Assembly: GCA_019414665.1 (NCBI GenBank)
Contig: DXLO01000013.1
Span: forward strand, 1 to 64,000
DNA from: Bacteroides sp.
GTDB taxonomy: Bacteria > Bacteroidota > Bacteroidia > Bacteroidales > Bacteroidaceae
Length of the DNA: 64,000 nucleotides
Direction: 5' to 3'
Positions 7,494 to 18,000 of the stretch are shown here, piece by piece (position 1 is the stretch's first letter; each line of letters starts with the position of its first letter). Made by a program: the position numbers and the translations under genes. Below the pieces are notes generated by a model. The model was not told the origin of the DNA, made no database searches, and worked only from the letters and a program-made list of their open reading frames with translations.

Positions 7494-9113
7494 ATGAAAA
7501 CAACAGATTGGTTTAATATTAAGTTAGGGTTAGTTTTATTATTTCTTTGCTCCGCTTTTGACTGCGGAGCAAAGATTACCTTACCCAAATTACTGGCAGA
7601 TGGAATGGTCTTGCAACGTGAATGTCCGGTAAAGATATGGGGAAAATCCGATGTGGGTGAGAAAGTGGAATTAAAGTTCCGTGGCAAAACATTTCGTACT
7701 GTTGCCGATGAGAAAGGTTGCTGGATGATTGAGCTTCCTGCCTGGAAAGCTGGAGGTCCGTATGATATGCAAATAAACGAAGTGACTTTGCATAATATAT
7801 TAATAGGTGATGTATTTCTTTGTTCCGGTCAGTCGAATATGGAACTTCCGGTATCTCGTATAATGGATAAGTTTGCCGAAGAAGTAAACAGTTATGAAAA
7901 TCCGATGATTCATTATATAAAAGTGCCCTATTGTTATGATTTTAAGATGCCTCAAACTGATACAAAGCAAGCGGCGTGGGTACCTCTTACTAAAGATAAT
8001 GTAATGAATTACTCGGCTTTGTGTTATTTCTTTGCAAAACTCTTGTATCAGCAAACAGGAGTTCCTGTCGGAATTGTCAATTCCAGTTGGGGAGGTACAC
8101 CTGTCGAAGCATGGATAAGTGAGTCTGGACTGAAAGATTTTCCGTCATATCTGAATCAGAAAGCAATGTATGAGTGTGATGATCTGGTAACTGAAATTAA
8201 ACAGTCTGAAAGAATGCATCAGCAGGAATGGCAGAAAGAATTATATAAATCGGATAAAGGACTTCACACTGAAACTCCCTGGTATGCGGCATCATTCGAC
8301 GACCGATCATGGAAAACAGTTGATATGTTTTCTTCTTCATGGGCAACGAATGGATGGCGTCCGATAAATGGTTCGCACTGGTTCCGTCAGCAGATAAATA
8401 TTCCAGAATCATGGAATAATAAAGAGGCCATACTTCGGTTAGGTTGTATTGTTGACGCTGATTCGGTATACGTCAATGGATGCCTGGTAGGAACAACCTC
8501 TTATCAGTATCCTCCCCGTATTTATAAGGTTCCGGCTGGAGTCTTGAAAACAGGACAGAACCAGATTACCGTACGTCTGATCAGCAACGGAGGATATCCC
8601 TCTTTTGTGAAAGAAAAGCCTTATAAGCTGATATGTGGAAAAGATGAAATCGTATTATCTCCGTCGTGGAAATATCATGTAGGAGCGGAAATGCCTTCTG
8701 CTCCGGCATCAACCAACTTTCATTATGTACCGGTAGGACTATACAATGGAATGATTGCACCTTTAGAAAATTACATGTTTAAAGGAGTCGTTTGGTATCA
8801 GGGAGAATCGAATGTTGGAAAATGGCAAGAATACTCATCTTTGCTGACTGCTTTGATGAAAGACTGGAGAAAGCTTTTCCAAAATGATAAGTTGCCTTTT
8901 TATATTGTTGAATTGGCTGATTTCTTGGCGCCTGATGATCCGGAACGTGCAAGCTGGGCTGCACTTCGGGCTGAGCAGGCAAAGGCTGCTCAATCGGTAG
9001 ACCATGCTACATTAATAAAGAACAGTGATACCGGTGAGTGGAATGATATTCATCCGCTTGATAAGAAAACAGCAGGAACGCGACTTGTAGAAGCTGTACT
9101 GTCTGCTGAATGA
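7494..9113 (+). CDS. SGNH carbohydrate acetylesterase, sialate O-acetylesterase/CE20-like
   Basis: Probably removes acetyl groups from xylan or xylo-oligosaccharides. Start chosen at ATG 7494; a GTG at 7461 overlaps the -7 box. The 539-residue product has a Sec signal peptide (about 1-25). An N-terminal beta domain (TLPKLLADGMVLQRE, VKIWG) is followed by the SGNH block I GDVFLCSGQSNMELP with nucleophile Ser114 and a GH2-like jelly-roll insertion (about 270-400, HWFRQQINIPESW to VRLISNGGYPSF). The VVWYQGESN block and the catalytic Asp518-Ile-His520 at NDIHP complete the domain. The insertion inside the SGNH domain is the CE20 arrangement; annotation pipelines call these sialate O-acetylesterases, but the locus argues for xylan. 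It ends soon after DIHP, shorter than long family members. First gene of a five-gene operon. Confidence 0.85.
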   Translation: MKTTDWFNIKLGLVLLFLCSAFDCGAKITLPKLLADGMVLQRECPVKIWGKSDVGEKVELKFRGKTFRTVADEKGCWMIELPAWKAGGPYDMQINEVTLHNILIGDVFLCSGQSNMELPVSRIMDKFAEEVNSYENPMIHYIKVPYCYDFKMPQTDTKQAAWVPLTKDNVMNYSALCYFFAKLLYQQTGVPVGIVNSSWGGTPVEAWISESGLKDFPSYLNQKAMYECDDLVTEIKQSERMHQQEWQKELYKSDKGLHTETPWYAASFDDRSWKTVDMFSSSWATNGWRPINGSHWFRQQINIPESWNNKEAILRLGCIVDADSVYVNGCLVGTTSYQYPPRIYKVPAGVLKTGQNQITVRLISNGGYPSFVKEKPYKLICGKDEIVLSPSWKYHVGAEMPSAPASTNFHYVPVGLYNGMIAPLENYMFKGVVWYQGESNVGKWQEYSSLLTALMKDWRKLFQNDKLPFYIVELADFLAPDDPERASWAALRAEQAKAAQSVDHATLIKNSDTGEWNDIHPLDKKTAGTRLVEAVLSAE

Positions 9114-9136
9114 TAAAACAAAAAAAGAGATATACT

Positions 9137-10633
9137 ATGAGCACAATTCAAAACCAGAAAGTAACTCTGACCGAAAAAATTGGCTATGGGTTAGGAGATT
9201 GTTCTGCGAACCTCGTGTTCCAGATGATGATGATTTATCAAACAAAATTTTATACCGATATATTCGGTCTGGAAGGAGCGATAGCGGGTACAGTCATGTT
9301 AGTGGCGCGTATAGTCGATGCTTTTGTTGATCCGACCGTTGGTATCTTGTCCGACAGAACAAATTCCCGATGGGGAAAGTATCGTCCGTGGGTGTTATGG
9401 ACCGCTTTGCCTTTTATGGTATTCTATGTATTGGCATTCTATAATCCGGGTATTGAGGATAAAGGGCTTGTGGCTTTGTATGCTACTATTTCGTATACAT
9501 TATTGATGACGATGTATTCATTCAATAATACTCCTTATTCTTCTTTGGGAGGTGTGATGTCTGCCGATATCAAAGAACGTACCAGTATTACTTCTATCCG
9601 TTTCATCTTTTCTACTATTGCCCAGTTTGTTGTTCAGGGGCTGACACTTCCTTTGGTCAGCAAGTTTTCCGATGGTGGAGATAAAGCTCATGGCTGGTTG
9701 TGTACTATTTCCTTGTTTGCGATAATAGGTTTCATTTTTCTTGTTACCGTATTTTTTTCTGCTAAAGAACGAATAACTCCTCCTGCCGGACAGAAAAACA
9801 ATACACGTCAGGATATAAAGGATGTATTGAGCAGTTTGCCGTGGCGGGCTATGTTTGTATTGACACTGTTTGTTTTTATAACATTGGCAATGTGGGGAAG
9901 TGCAATGAACTATTATTTCGAAAATTATGTAGATGCAGGGGCGTTATATGCTTTTCTCGATAAGTTAGGATTGGTTGCAACCGAGGCTCAAGATTCAATA
10001 GGTTATTCTATACTAAATGCTTTTGGACTGATAGTCAGTTCTCCTGATAAGGCATACGAAGTTGGTTTTGGAGTTTTTAATATGTTAGGAGCTTTGGTTC
10101 AATTTTTCGGAGTAATTTTGTTATCAGAATATCTGGCTAATAAGTACGGAAAGAAGCAAACCTTCATTGTTTGTTTAACGCTGACTGCTATCTTTACAGC
10201 CATGTTCTACTTCCCGGCAAAGGACAATATAGGATTCATGTTTGTATTGAACTTCCTGAAGAGTTTGGCTTATGCACCTACCGTGCCTTTGTTGTGGGCG
10301 ATGATAGCTGACGTAGCCGATCATTCTGAATATGTACATTATCGTCGTGCTACCGGATTTGTGTTTGCTGGAGTAGTTTTTGCTCTTAAGGCTGGACTAG
10401 GTGTGGGAGGAGCTATTTTAGGTTTCTTGTTGTCTGGCTTTGGCTATATATCAGGAGCAGGAGTTGCTCAAAGTGATTCGGCTATTCATGGAATTATACT
10501 TTCGTCAAGTCTTATTCCAGCAGCAACATTCTTTGTCGGAGTGATAGCTTTATTCTTCTATCCGATAACGAAAAAATATAATGAGAAAATGCAGGCAGAA
10601 CTTGCCGAACGTAGAAGTAAAAACGATTATTAA
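9137..10633 (+). CDS. GPH-family sugar:cation symporter
   Basis: Inner-membrane carrier of the glycoside-pentoside-hexuronide family (MFS superfamily), expected to import xylo-oligosaccharides or aldouronic acids with Na+ or H+. The 498 residues contain about twelve hydrophobic segments. Family signatures are EKIGYGLGDCSANLVFQ at the N-terminus and DPTVGILSDRTNSRWGKYRPW in the first cytoplasmic loop. An insertion of about 60 residues in the middle (DKLGLVATEAQDSIGYSILNAFG region) is common in Bacteroidales members. I chose ATG 9137; ATG 9110 overlaps the esterase stop as ATGA and would add MIKQKKRYT, which remains possible. The 23-bp gap to the esterase and 19-bp gap to GH10 indicate one transcript. 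Confidence 0.92.
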   Translation: MSTIQNQKVTLTEKIGYGLGDCSANLVFQMMMIYQTKFYTDIFGLEGAIAGTVMLVARIVDAFVDPTVGILSDRTNSRWGKYRPWVLWTALPFMVFYVLAFYNPGIEDKGLVALYATISYTLLMTMYSFNNTPYSSLGGVMSADIKERTSITSIRFIFSTIAQFVVQGLTLPLVSKFSDGGDKAHGWLCTISLFAIIGFIFLVTVFFSAKERITPPAGQKNNTRQDIKDVLSSLPWRAMFVLTLFVFITLAMWGSAMNYYFENYVDAGALYAFLDKLGLVATEAQDSIGYSILNAFGLIVSSPDKAYEVGFGVFNMLGALVQFFGVILLSEYLANKYGKKQTFIVCLTLTAIFTAMFYFPAKDNIGFMFVLNFLKSLAYAPTVPLLWAMIADVADHSEYVHYRRATGFVFAGVVFALKAGLGVGGAILGFLLSGFGYISGAGVAQSDSAIHGIILSSSLIPAATFFVGVIALFFYPITKKYNEKMQAELAERRSKNDY

Positions 10634-10652
10634 CCTTTAGAAAAATCATATC

Positions 10653-11795
10653 ATGAGAGTGAAACACATTGCATCAGCATTATTGATAGCAGCTTTTGTT
10701 GCTGCTTGTGGAAATCAAAAGGCAACAGTAGTTGAAGAACCTTCTCTGAAGGATGCTGTTGGTGATAAATTCCTGATGGGAGTAGCGTTGAATGTTAATC
10801 AGTCTTCAGGTGTTGATACCAGTTCGATAAAACTTGTGAAACAGCATTTCAATTCGATTGTAGCTGAGAACTGTATGAAGTGTGAAGTGATTCATCCGGA
10901 AGAAGATCGTTACGATTTTACCTTGGCTGATCAATTTGTCAGTTTTGGAGAAAAAAATGGTATGGCTGTTATCGGGCATTGCCTTATCTGGCATTCACAA
11001 TTGGCTCCGTGGTTCTGTGTGGATGAAAAAGGAAATAATGTGACTCCTGAAGTGCTTAAGCAACGCATGAAAGATCATATTACAACAATTGTAACCCGAT
11101 ATAAAGGACGTATAAAGGGATGGGATGTTGTAAATGAGGCTATTCTAGAAGACGGCTCGTATCGTAAAAGTAAATTTTATGAGATTTTAGGAGAAGAGTT
11201 CATTCCGTTAGCGTTTCAGTATGCGCATGAAGCTGATCCGGATGCAGAATTGTATTACAATGATTATGCCATGAATATGCCAGGCAAACGTGAAGGAGTA
11301 GTAAAGCTTGTCAGCAGTCTGAAAGAAAAGGGGATTCGCATAGATGCTGTAGGTATGCAGGGACATATGGGAATGGACTATCCTGATATTAATGAATTTG
11401 AACAAAGTATAGTGGCCTTTGCCGGAACTGGAGTAAAAGTGATGGTTACTGAGTGGGACATGAGCGCTTTGCCGACAGTAAAACAAAGTGCTAATATTTC
11501 GGATACCGTAGCTTATCAGAAAATGTTGAATCCTTATCCGGAAACATTGCCCGATTCTGTTTCTAAAGCATGGAATAACCGTATGAAGCAATTCTTCGGC
11601 TTATTTGAGAAACATGCTGATGTGATTAGTCGTGTAACTGCATGGGGAGTAAGTGATAGTGATTCATGGAAAAATGATTTTCCGGTGAAAGGACGTCATG
11701 ATTATCCGTTGTTATTCGACCGTAACTATCAACCGAAACCTTTTGTAAAAGAAATTATGGCAGAGAGCCAGTTGCCGGCAGAAGAAAAGAAATAA
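10653..11795 (+). CDS. GH10 endo-1,4-beta-xylanase, lipoprotein
   Basis: Cuts the xylan backbone with retention of configuration. The 380-residue product has a lipoprotein signal with lipobox VAAC (Cys19), so it is anchored in the outer membrane, possibly on the surface. The GH10 barrel shows HCLIWHSQLAPWF (about 109-121), GWDVVNEA with acid/base Glu162, YYNDYAMN, GMQGHMG, and VTEWDM with nucleophile Glu267. The usual TELD is TEWD here. The domain is single, without the CBM insertion seen in larger Bacteroides GH10 surface enzymes. Position in the operon between transporter and GH43 fits a shared xylan role. Confidence 0.95.
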   Translation: MRVKHIASALLIAAFVAACGNQKATVVEEPSLKDAVGDKFLMGVALNVNQSSGVDTSSIKLVKQHFNSIVAENCMKCEVIHPEEDRYDFTLADQFVSFGEKNGMAVIGHCLIWHSQLAPWFCVDEKGNNVTPEVLKQRMKDHITTIVTRYKGRIKGWDVVNEAILEDGSYRKSKFYEILGEEFIPLAFQYAHEADPDAELYYNDYAMNMPGKREGVVKLVSSLKEKGIRIDAVGMQGHMGMDYPDINEFEQSIVAFAGTGVKVMVTEWDMSALPTVKQSANISDTVAYQKMLNPYPETLPDSVSKAWNNRMKQFFGLFEKHADVISRVTAWGVSDSDSWKNDFPVKGRHDYPLLFDRNYQPKPFVKEIMAESQLPAEEKK

Positions 11796-11835
11796 TAATC
11801 AGTTTTATCTATAAGAATTTAAATTTGATATTATC

Positions 11836-12810
11836 ATGAAAAAAGAAGCAAGATATTTAGTTCCAGGTGATTATATGGCAGATCCTTCTGTACATGTCTT
11901 TAATGACAGACTCTATATTTATCCGTCTCATGACTGGGAAAGTGGAGTGCCTGAAAATGATAATGGTGATCATTTTAATATGAAAGACTATCATGTGTTT
12001 TCAACGGATGATGTGATGCATGGAGAGATTGTAGATCACGGAGTTGTTTTGAAAGTTGAAGATATAGCTTGGGCAGGCAGACAATTATGGGATTGCGATG
12101 TAGCTTTCAAAAATGGTAAATATTACATGTATTTCCCAATGAAGGACCAGAATGATATTTTCCGTATGGGAGTTGCTATAAGTGACAGACCTGAGGGACC
12201 TTTTATCCCACAATCCGATCCGATGAAAGGTAGTTACAGCATTGATCCTGCCGTATTCTGCGATGACGATGGCAGTCATTACATGTACTTTGGGGGAATT
12301 TGGGGAGGACAGCTACAACGTTATCGTGATAATAAAGCTATAGAGAATCCTTGCCTGCCGGCAGACAATGAACCAGCATTACCCGGTCGTGTAGTCAAGT
12401 TGCGTGATGATATGCTGGAATTTGCAGAGGCTCCACGTGCTGTCCTTGTCTTGGATGAACATGGAGAACCCTTGAAAGCTGGTGATCCTCACCGCTTTTT
12501 TGAAGCATCGTGGATGCATAAATATAATGGCAAGTACTATCTGTCGTATTCTACAGGAGATACTCATTTCTTATGTTATGCTATCGGTGATAATCCATAC
12601 GGACCTTTTACTTACCAGGGTGTTATTCTTACTCCGGTAGTTGGATGGACTACTCATCATGCTATCGTGGAATATAAAGGAAAATGGTATTTGTTTCACC
12701 ACGATTGTGTACCTTCTGGAGGAAAAACATGGTTACGTAGCTTAAAAGTTGTGGAACTGGAATATGATGCTGAAGGTAAGATTATTACAATAGATGGAGG
12801 AGGAGAATGA
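11836..12810 (+). CDS. GH43 beta-xylosidase/alpha-L-arabinofuranosidase
   Basis: A 324-residue single-domain five-bladed propeller glycosidase with inverting mechanism. The three GH43 acids are visible: base Asp16 in MADPSVHVF, pKa modulator Asp137 in YSIDPAVF, and acid Glu223 in FFEASWMHKYNGKYYLSYS. There is no signal peptide, so it probably acts in the cytoplasm on products brought in by the GPH transporter. Whether it prefers beta-xyloside or alpha-arabinoside linkages cannot be told from the sequence alone. The stop codon overlaps the GH67 start by 4 bp (ATGA), so the two are translationally coupled. Confidence 0.92.
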   Translation: MKKEARYLVPGDYMADPSVHVFNDRLYIYPSHDWESGVPENDNGDHFNMKDYHVFSTDDVMHGEIVDHGVVLKVEDIAWAGRQLWDCDVAFKNGKYYMYFPMKDQNDIFRMGVAISDRPEGPFIPQSDPMKGSYSIDPAVFCDDDGSHYMYFGGIWGGQLQRYRDNKAIENPCLPADNEPALPGRVVKLRDDMLEFAEAPRAVLVLDEHGEPLKAGDPHRFFEASWMHKYNGKYYLSYSTGDTHFLCYAIGDNPYGPFTYQGVILTPVVGWTTHHAIVEYKGKWYLFHHDCVPSGGKTWLRSLKVVELEYDAEGKIITIDGGGE

Positions 12811-14819
12811 TCAGGAATTTATTTCTCGGTCTGTTATTCTGCGGATGGACTTTAGGAGCATCCGCAGAAGACGGCAGTCGTTTATGGCTGCGTCAAGATA
12901 CTACTGCGAGTGCAACAATTGATTGTTTGTTGCACTCGCAGACGTTGAATATTGCACAGCGTGAACTGAATAGGTCGTGGAAAGGTGTTCCTGTCACTTT
13001 ACAACTCTGTGCAGATAAGGAACACCTTGCTTTAGGAAAAGATGGTTATACTATCCGTACGGATAAAAATCATATAGTTATCGGTTCATTGTCGGAAACC
13101 GGACTGCTTTATGCTGCTTATCATCTGATTCGTTTACAGGAAACGGATATTGATTTAGGCCATCTGGATATAAAGGAAAAGCCGGCATATGAATACCGAA
13201 TACTGAATCATTGGGATAATCTGGATGGAACAATAGAACGCGGTTATGCTGGGCATTCGCTTTGGAAATGGGAAGAACTGCCTGATGTGTTATCTCCTCG
13301 TTATGAAGCATATGCACGTGCCAATGCTTCGATTGGAATCAATGGTACGGTATTAAATAATGTCAATGCTTCTCCGGAAATATTGTCGGATGCTTATCTG
13401 TTGAAAGTAAAAGCGCTGGCTGATGTTTTCAGGCCATACGGTTTAAAAGTCTACTTGTCTGTAAATTTTGCCTCTCCTATGGTTTTAGGAAAACTTGCTA
13501 CAGCAGATCCTTTAAATACCGAGGTTTCAGAATGGTGGAAGAAAAAAGTATACGAAATATATTCGCAGATTCCTGATTTTGGCGGTTTTTTGGTGAAAGC
13601 TAACTCCGAGGGGCAGCCTGGTCCATGTGATTATCATCGTACACATGCTGAAGGAGCAAATATGCTTGCAGAGGCATTGAAACCGTATGGAGGAATCGTA
13701 ATGTGGAGAGCTTTTGTATATAGTCCTTCCGACAATGACCGTGCGAAACAGGCTTATCTGGAGTTTCAGCCACTGGATGGAAAGTTCCTCGACAACGTTA
13801 TCGTGCAAGTAAAGAATGGTCCTATTGATTTTCAGCCGCGTGAACCGTATAGTCCTTTGTTTGGGGCGATGAAACATACACCATTAATGGCAGAATTTCA
13901 GGTTACACAAGAATACCTTGGGCATTCCAATCATTTGGCTTATCTGGCTCCGATGTGGAAAGAATTTTTCAGATATGTTGATCCAGATATGTTACGTGCC
14001 GTAGCAGGTGTGACTAATATTGGTGATGATGTGAATTGGTGCGGACACGATTTTGCACAGGCTAACTGGTATACTTTTGGCAGACTTGCCTGGAATCCTC
14101 GTCTGTCGTCGGAAGAAATTGCCGATGAATGGTTGAAACAGACCTTTACATCGAACAAAGATTTTCTTGTTCCAATGCGTGAAGTTATGCTGGAAAGTCG
14201 TGAAGCGGTGGTTAACTATATGATGCCATTGGGGTTACACCATATATTTGCGTGGGGACATCATTACGGACCAGAACCGTGGTGTGAGATAGAAGGGGCA
14301 CGTCCCGACTGGCTTCCTTCGTATTATCATCGGGCAGATAGTGAAGGACTTGGCTTTGACAGAAGTGGTACAGGTAGTAATGCTGTTTCGCAATATCCCG
14401 ATTCGTTGGCGAATATATGGGGAACGCTGGATACATGCCCCGAAGAATTTTTGCTTTGGTTTCACCATGTTCCGTGGACATATAAATTGAAAGACGGATA
14501 TACGCTGTGGGAAGAACTGTGTTATAAGTATGATACGGGGCTGAAAGAGGTACGGCGTTTTCGCGATACATGGAATCAGATGCGTCCGTATATTGATACA
14601 GAGCGTTATGAAGCAGTTGCAAAACGCTTGGATATTCAGGTAAATGATGCCGTCTGGTGGAAAGATGCCTGCTTGTTGTATTTTCAGAGCTTTTCGAAAA
14701 TGAAATTTCCCAAAGATATAGAAAAGGCAACTTTCCGGCTGAAAGAACTGAAAAAGGTACATTTGCCTATTACGAATTTTGAATGTCCAGGGGCAGATAT
14801 ATTGCCAAGAAAGGAATGA
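12807..14819 (+). CDS. GH67 alpha-glucuronidase
   Basis: Releases (4-O-methyl-)glucuronic acid from the non-reducing terminal xylose of short aldouronic acids, completing what GH115 and GH10 begin. The 670 residues start with a Sec signal peptide (about 1-20, ending ASA), so the enzyme is periplasmic. Landmarks are an N-terminal alpha/beta domain, LNHWDNLDGTIERGYAGHSLW at the barrel entrance, SINGTVLNNVNA-like segment (IGINGTVLNNVNA), GFLVKANSEGQPGP carrying the acid Glu268, and WRAFVY and DFQPREPYSPLFGAM. The C-terminal helical domain includes MPLGLHHIFAWGHHYGPEPW. Full family length. Last gene of the plus-strand operon. Confidence 0.96.
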   Translation: MIRNLFLGLLFCGWTLGASAEDGSRLWLRQDTTASATIDCLLHSQTLNIAQRELNRSWKGVPVTLQLCADKEHLALGKDGYTIRTDKNHIVIGSLSETGLLYAAYHLIRLQETDIDLGHLDIKEKPAYEYRILNHWDNLDGTIERGYAGHSLWKWEELPDVLSPRYEAYARANASIGINGTVLNNVNASPEILSDAYLLKVKALADVFRPYGLKVYLSVNFASPMVLGKLATADPLNTEVSEWWKKKVYEIYSQIPDFGGFLVKANSEGQPGPCDYHRTHAEGANMLAEALKPYGGIVMWRAFVYSPSDNDRAKQAYLEFQPLDGKFLDNVIVQVKNGPIDFQPREPYSPLFGAMKHTPLMAEFQVTQEYLGHSNHLAYLAPMWKEFFRYVDPDMLRAVAGVTNIGDDVNWCGHDFAQANWYTFGRLAWNPRLSSEEIADEWLKQTFTSNKDFLVPMREVMLESREAVVNYMMPLGLHHIFAWGHHYGPEPWCEIEGARPDWLPSYYHRADSEGLGFDRSGTGSNAVSQYPDSLANIWGTLDTCPEEFLLWFHHVPWTYKLKDGYTLWEELCYKYDTGLKEVRRFRDTWNQMRPYIDTERYEAVAKRLDIQVNDAVWWKDACLLYFQSFSKMKFPKDIEKATFRLKELKKVHLPITNFECPGADILPRKE

Positions 14820-14874
14820 GCTGAAATATAGTCCTTCTGCTTTTCCTGATAATAACAGCGGATTAGGTCTGTTT

Positions 14875-14959
14875 TTTGTACAAAAGTTGAAATAGTTTGT
14901 ACGAAAAGGTAAAAAGGTTTGTACGAAGAATAAAGAAGTTTGTACAGAAAAAAAGAAAA
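14875..14959. repeat. Four-unit array of TTTGTACgA with 21-22-nt period
   Basis: TTTGTACAA (14875), TTTGTACGA (14896), TTTGTACGA (14918) and TTTGTACAG (14939) start 21, 22 and 21 nt apart. The A/G-rich spacers are not conserved. The array lies between the convergent GH67 and HTCS genes, directly next to their shared terminator. It codes for nothing evident. Confidence 0.7.
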
Positions 14960-15003
14960 CTCCAGCATGTTTTTAGAACGATATGCTGGAGTTTTCTTTT
15001 TTG
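14947..15003. terminator. Bidirectional terminator between GH67 and the HTCS
   Basis: A 14-bp perfect stem GAAAACTCCAGCAT (14955-14968)/ATGCTGGAGTTTTC (14983-14996) has T-runs on the 3' side of both strands. Confidence 0.88.
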
Positions 15004-15036
15004 TAATATTATCTGATTTTCGATGTGGCTGATGAT

Positions 15037-18000
15037 TTATTCTTCTATTATGTCATTCTCTGTAGCATTTTCTTCATGAGCGTTTTGCATGTATTCTTTA
15101 GGGGATAATCCAAAATATTCTTTGAATGTATTCGAAAAATGCGACAGGTTGTTATAGCCTACAGCATAGGCTACTTCAGAAATCGTCAGTTTCTTCTCTT
15201 TCAGTAGCTTGGCTGCCTGTTGCATACGTATGTTGCGTATGAAATCTCTTGAAGATAAATTGGTGAGTTCCTTCAGCTTACGATGCAGGTGCACGCGGCT
15301 TAATCCTACACTGTTCGCTAGCATTTCTACGTTCAGGGTAGGCTCTGACAGATTTTCATTGATGACTTTCATTATTTTGTTCATCAATACTTCATCTGCC
15401 GATTTCAGTTGGATATTCTGAACTTTGTCGCTTTGCTCCTGAGCTCCGCTGAACTTATTCTTCAACAGTCGTCGGTTCGAAAGCAGATTGCCAATCGTAC
15501 TCTTCAATACTTCTATATTGAACGGTTTGATCAGATAACTGTCAGCTCCGATTTCGATACCTTCTACCTGTTCTTCCGGACGTCCTTTAGCTGTCAGTAA
15601 AATCACAGGGATATGGTTGATATTGGCATTTTGCTTGATCTTTTTGCATAATGTCATACCATCCATTTCAGGCATCATTACATCACTTATGAGCAAGTCC
15701 GTTGGATTGTTTAGCAGATATTCGTAGGCTTCACGTCCATTGTTGCAAGTATGAATTTTATAGTCTGCCGACAATTCATTTTTCAGATAGTTCAGAATCT
15801 CTTTTTCATCATCAGCTATCAGAATGTGGAAGTTGCTTTTTGATTTGATTTTCTTTTCAGTTTCTGTTTCTTCTGTTGTTTTAACTGGCTGTTCAGATGT
15901 TGTGGTAGTAGTAATCGTTGGATTATTCTCTGAGGTAGTTGTATCTGGTTGTTCCAGTTCTTCCATTTTCAAATGGTCACTACCTTGTGGAATGCGGATA
16001 ATAAATTCGCTGCCTTGTACATCTGTACGGTTACGGGCAATGATTGTACCATGATGAAGCTCTACCAGTGACCGGGTTAAGTGGAGTCCTACTCCGGTTC
16101 CGGCCTGATTGCGTGTAATATCATTGTTGATTTGGTAAAATCGGTCGAATATGCGTTCTATCTGCTGGTCATCCAGGCCTATTCCTGTGTCGCTTACTTT
16201 AATTTCTATATATTTCTTAAGCGGAAGATGTGCTTCTTCATCTTCTCCTGTAGTGAGTGAAATCGTAACATTTCCTCCTTCGGGAGTATACTTGAAGGCA
16301 TTCGAAAGCAGATTCATCAGTACTTTGTCGAAGTTATGCAGGTCAAGCCATGCACTTAACCGATTGTCCTGATGTTGGAAAGTAAGTGTGATATGTTTGT
16401 TTTGTGCAAGGTAACTGAATGTAGTTACTACATCATCAATGAATCCGACCAGGTCTGTTTCTCTTAGCTTCAGATTCATCTGTCCTTTATCTATTTTACG
16501 AATATCCATCAATTGGTTGATTAATCGAAGAATACGCTGTGAGTTACGGTAAATCATCATATAACTCTTTTCTAGTTCTGAGTCATGACAGTTGGCTATC
16601 AGCTTTTCAAGCGGATTTATAATCAACGTGAGAGGAGTACGAATTTCATGTGATATATTGATAAAAAACTGTAGTTTAGCCTCGCTTATTTCTTCGGCAT
16701 GCTTACGTTCTACCATTTCTTTACGGCGTTCGAAGCGTGTACGCAAGTTTCCGATGATAGCCAGTATGATGAAAATAGTCAGTATGGCATATATAATATA
16801 TGCCCACCATGATTGGAACCAAGGCGGAGTGATGATGATTTCGATACTGCGGGTAGGTGAATTGTAACCATGATTGATAGCATATACCTGGAATGTATAT
16901 TTCCCGTGAGGCAGGTTGTTGTATGTCACTGTATTGACTCCGGGTGCTGTTGACAACCATTCTTCATCCAGCTCCTTGATACGATATTTATAGATAACCT
17001 GACGTACGTTGTCAAACTGTAATGTAGAAAACGATATGCTGAATGTATTATCTTTATAGTTTAGCCGGAACTTGTCCGATTCTATCACAGCTTTTTGGGT
17101 AATAGGTTCTCCTCCTGACAGTGTATTGGTATTTACTGATTTTCCAGCAACGATAAATTCAGTAATTGTAATAGAGGGAGTAGGAGTATTGTTTGCTATT
17201 TTTTCCGGCATAAAGCTGGTGATTCCATTTACTCCTCCGAAGAAAATTTCACCGCTTACTGAACGATAGAAAGCTCCTCTTGTAAATTCATTTCCTTGTA
17301 GTCCGTCGCCTGAAAAGTAAGTGGTAAAACTTTGTTCTTTTCTATTCAGACAGCTGATTCCGTTGAATGTGCTTACCCAGATATTATGATTATTATCTTC
17401 GCATACACCGCAAATAATGTTGTTACTCAGTCCATCTTGCTGTGTATAGCGTTTTATTGTTTTAGTTTTCCGGTCAAACGAATATAAACCATTTGATGTT
17501 CCTGCCCATATCGTTCCGTCGTGGCTTTCAGTTATGGCATAACCGATGCATCTTGTTATGATATAGTTATTGGATGTGTAGTTGATGAAGCTTTCTGTTT
17601 GTGGATTAAAACAACTGATACCCTTAAAATGTCCGATCCAGATCATACCTTCCTTATCACAATACAAAGAATTTATCCAGTTATTGGGAAGTTCATCCTT
17701 AGTCCTTATTCCGGTACTTTCTTCTGTACTGTTATAACGCTTCAATAGTTTGTTGGTCTTATTATATACATAAAATCCAGAACCATAAGTGCTGAAGTAT
17801 AAGTTGTGATTATGATCTTCGGTGATAGAAAAGATACGTTCATTTATCAGTTCTGGAATAAATTCACAGAATCCGGTTGCAGGGTTACACCGTGCAACTC
17901 CTTTTGTGTATGAACCAAGCCAAAGTTCATTGTTTGAATCTTCGAAGATACTTAGTATCGTATTGGCAACGCTATTTGGACTTCCTTCGGGAGTAAAGTG

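Noticed and set aside
14212..14762. Two overlapping frames of about 175 codons antisense to GH67
   Set aside because: Opposite the conserved C-terminal domain of GH67; no independent evidence.
14875..14959. CRISPR array
   Set aside because: The conserved unit is only about 9 nt with 12-13-nt spacers, and no cas genes are present in the window.
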